NCBI GenBank assembly: GCA_045629585.1
Contig: JAZQRM010000056.1
Coordinates: 1 to 64,000, forward strand
Source of the DNA: Taishania sp045629585
GTDB lineage: Bacteria; Bacteroidota; Bacteroidia; Flavobacteriales_D; Crocinitomicaceae
Reading direction: 5' to 3'
DNA length: 64,000 nucleotides
Shown: positions 62,567-64,000 of the stretch, one piece after another
How the letters are laid out: the number at the start of each line of letters is the position of its first letter
Numbering within the stretch: the first letter of the stretch is position 1
The notes under the pieces: model-generated
What the model was told of the DNA's origin: nothing
The model's database searches: none
What the model saw: the letters and a program-made list of their open reading frames with translations, nothing else
Program-made: the position numbers and the translations under genes

Positions 62567-64000
62567 TTACTGATGTAGATTTAATTGATTCAAAAAATCT
62601 AATAACTCTTGTTCAACGACTTCACCCCACTCCTCAATTGTCATATTATCGAATACATTGAAATTATTTTTTTCTTTAATATTCTTATTTCCTAGTCCTT
62701 TTTCAGATATAACATCTTTAACAATAGTTCTTACATTATCTTCTGCTCTGAAATCTGGAAATGTCCTCATTTCGCAATTATATACTCTTTCAATACATCT
62801 CGGATGATAATAGTTCTCTATACAACTTCGATGAATTACGTATGCTCTAGAATTAGGTTTTCTATCAATATAATTTTGCGCTTTTTGATTTTGGTCTTCT
62901 TGTTTATTTTGTTGTTTGTCACTATCAATTAATAAGAAAAGATTTCTACCGGAATTATCAAAGTAATCTATGTTTAAGAAACTATCTATATCTGTACCCC
63001 CACCAAAAGGTAAAACGAGAATCTTAGGATTACCAATTAAAGTGAATCCAAGCATTTTTTTACAAATGATATCATAAAACTTCATATCATTTGTACTTTC
63101 TACAAACAGTATATACTCGTGATGATCTCTAAGGTTAAAAGAAGGCTTAATACCAAGTTCATCTATTATTTTAAATAAAAATTCTCTTTCATTTCCTTCG
63201 ACTGCATTTTCATAATTCGATTGAGTCATTTTTGTACACAAAACGACACCGTCTATATGTGTTGCGCCAGCAAATACAGGTGAATGAGTGGTTGTTATTA
63301 CTTGATTTTCGTTAGATAATTCTTTTAATGCGTTTAATAAATCTTGTTGAGCTGTTGGGTGCAGAAATGTTTCTGGCTCTTCTATTAAATATATTATATT
63401 ATTTCCCTTACTTTTCTGCGCTAAATATCTAAATCTAGCAACCATAAATAACCTTCTATAGCCTGTACCTTTATGAGTCATAGGGATGAATTTATCATCA
63501 CCTGTGAACTGAAAGGAAACATCAACACTTTTAATAGCGTCTTTCCAAGCAACATTTGGACTAATATCAATATCTAATAAGTTTGAAGCATATTCTTGCA
63601 TATAAGATTTAAGAATTAATGCTTCCTTTTTCATTTCTACGTTAATTTCATCCTTGAAAATTTGTAACCTAGCCTCTGCATGTTTAAAATATTCTTCTAT
63701 TTCTGTTACCGTAGCCGTTTTAAATTTTGTATCTGCTTCTAATCCATAGTCAGCTTTAAACATCTCTACTTCAGGAAACAAAAATGATATCTTCATATCA
63801 TCTGGCAGCCAATAATTAGTTCTAGGCTGATCTATAAAATGCTCTTTTATATGTTTTATCTTTTCAGCCTTCGAGTTCCTTCCTTTTGCTTTAATAGGGA
63901 TTACTATTTTATACTTTTCTAAAATCGCAGAAATATCTTCATCGGATTTAAAATATAAGCCTCGAAGTTCTAAATTTTCAAAATCATTCATCAAAATAAA
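62567..64000 (-). CDS. OLD-like ATPase/TOPRIM nuclease (5' end beyond window)
   Basis: About 477 residues visible, frame open to the window edge. Walker B IIYLIEEPETFLHP near 200 and TTTHSP near 235 belong to an ABC/AAA-type ATPase; then a TOPRIM nickase domain with Glu near 298 (ILFVEST) and the acidic pair in LLIDSDKQQ near 356. No Walker A is seen, so the N-terminal ATPase half probably lies beyond 64000. Matches the OLD (overcoming lysogenization defect) family, often part of anti-phage systems. A TTG at 63994 and ATGs at 63991 and 63987 are alternative starts. Confidence 0.78.
   Translation of the reverse strand, partial: FILMNDFENLELRGLYFKSDEDISAILEKYKIVIPIKAKGRNSKAEKIKHIKEHFIDQPRTNYWLPDDMKISFLFPEVEMFKADYGLEADTKFKTATVTEIEEYFKHAEARLQIFKDEINVEMKKEALILKSYMQEYASNLLDIDISPNVAWKDAIKSVDVSFQFTGDDKFIPMTHKGTGYRRLFMVARFRYLAQKSKGNNIIYLIEEPETFLHPTAQQDLLNALKELSNENQVITTTHSPVFAGATHIDGVVLCTKMTQSNYENAVEGNEREFLFKIIDELGIKPSFNLRDHHEYILFVESTNDMKFYDIICKKMLGFTLIGNPKILVLPFGGGTDIDSFLNIDYFDNSGRNLFLLIDSDKQQNKQEDQNQKAQNYIDRKPNSRAYVIHRSCIENYYHPRCIERVYNCEMRTFPDFRAEDNVRTIVKDVISEKGLGNKNIKEKNNFNVFDNMTIEEWGEVVEQELLDFLNQLNLHQ

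Noticed and set aside
60506..64000. Gabija or PARIS anti-phage system
   Set aside because: No UvrD-like helicase or separate AriA/AriB pair is visible; the TOPRIM and ATPase parts are in one chain, so neither name can be supported from this window.
1..64000. tRNA, rRNA, riboswitch, CRISPR array, intact insertion sequence or prophage
   Set aside because: No cloverleaf, conserved rRNA segment, spaced repeats, transposase or phage structural gene was recognised by eye; a dedicated scan (tRNAscan-SE, Infernal, ISfinder) was not possible here.

Overview
The window looks like a chromosomal segment of a Bacteroidota bacterium, most likely a flavobacterium-type organism (Flavobacteriales; the family is an inference). 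The evidence is low G+C; three secreted proteins ending in type IX secretion (T9SS) sorting domains (486-1553, 2973-5324, 56879-58951); repeated TAnnTTTG -7 promoter boxes, several of them only a few bases before the start codon; and an aryl-polyene/flexirubin-type pigment locus with a tyrosine-ammonia-lyase-like starter enzyme. No rRNA, tRNA, CRISPR array or intact insertion sequence was seen.

Layout. 1-5324: partial DUF983 gene, secreted endonuclease I, SlyD-like isomerase, GDPD and a secreted trypsin-fold protease. 5371-8860: phosphopantetheinyl transferase divergent from a C45 Ntn-hydrolase/PaaK-like ligase pair, with interlocked promoters. 8905-12821: secreted unknown protein, DPP III-like lipoprotein, AMP nucleosidase, small lipoprotein. 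12853-19103 (minus): near-continuous operon rpsP-rimM-trmN6-hybrid kinase-sigma54 regulator-lipoprotein. 19238-24562: outer-membrane barrel, aminotransferase, then MFS transporter/VanX-like peptidase/DtxR-family regulator. 24559-31715 (minus): gatB, two TlpA-like proteins and lpxH in one operon; purine nucleoside phosphorylase overlapping lpxK; a DCC-family protein. 31965-32855: 3-hydroxyacyl-CoA dehydrogenase.

The main biosynthetic locus spans about 32.9-52 kb, divergent from 40986-41200. Leftward: a 1270-residue MMPL transporter/acyltransferase/methyltransferase fusion, two FAD enzymes and two FKBP isomerases. Rightward, mostly with overlapping start/stop codons: ammonia lyase, FabG, ketosynthase, ACP, LPLAT, dehydratase, thioesterase, ketosynthase, an N-terminal half-ketosynthase, ACP, ketosynthase, a chain-length-factor-like protein, polysaccharide deacetylase and LolA. 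The inferred logic is: tyrosine to coumarate starter; iterative extension on ACPs by ketosynthases, FabG and dehydratases to an aryl polyene; acyl transfer to a lipid; then transfer to the outer membrane by the MMPL and LolA-like proteins. The phosphopantetheinyl transferase at 5.4 kb and the hotdog dehydratase at 55 kb may serve it in trans. No DarA/DarB-type dialkylresorcinol genes were recognised, so whether the product is a true flexirubin is undecided.

52.0-64.0 kb is more accessory: a signal-peptidase-I-like protein that seems to lack both catalytic residues, a POT transporter flanked by 43-bp imperfect direct repeats, MepB, a GT2-DUF2062 protein meeting the dehydratase at a 91-bp inverted-repeat element, an FG-GAP T9SS protein, a gene broken by a one-base frameshift, and a minus-strand group of an OLD-like ATPase/TOPRIM protein (cut by the window edge), a possible UDG-fold protein, a GIY-YIG protein and an unknown protein. 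This last group is a possible nucleic-acid-processing or defence module.
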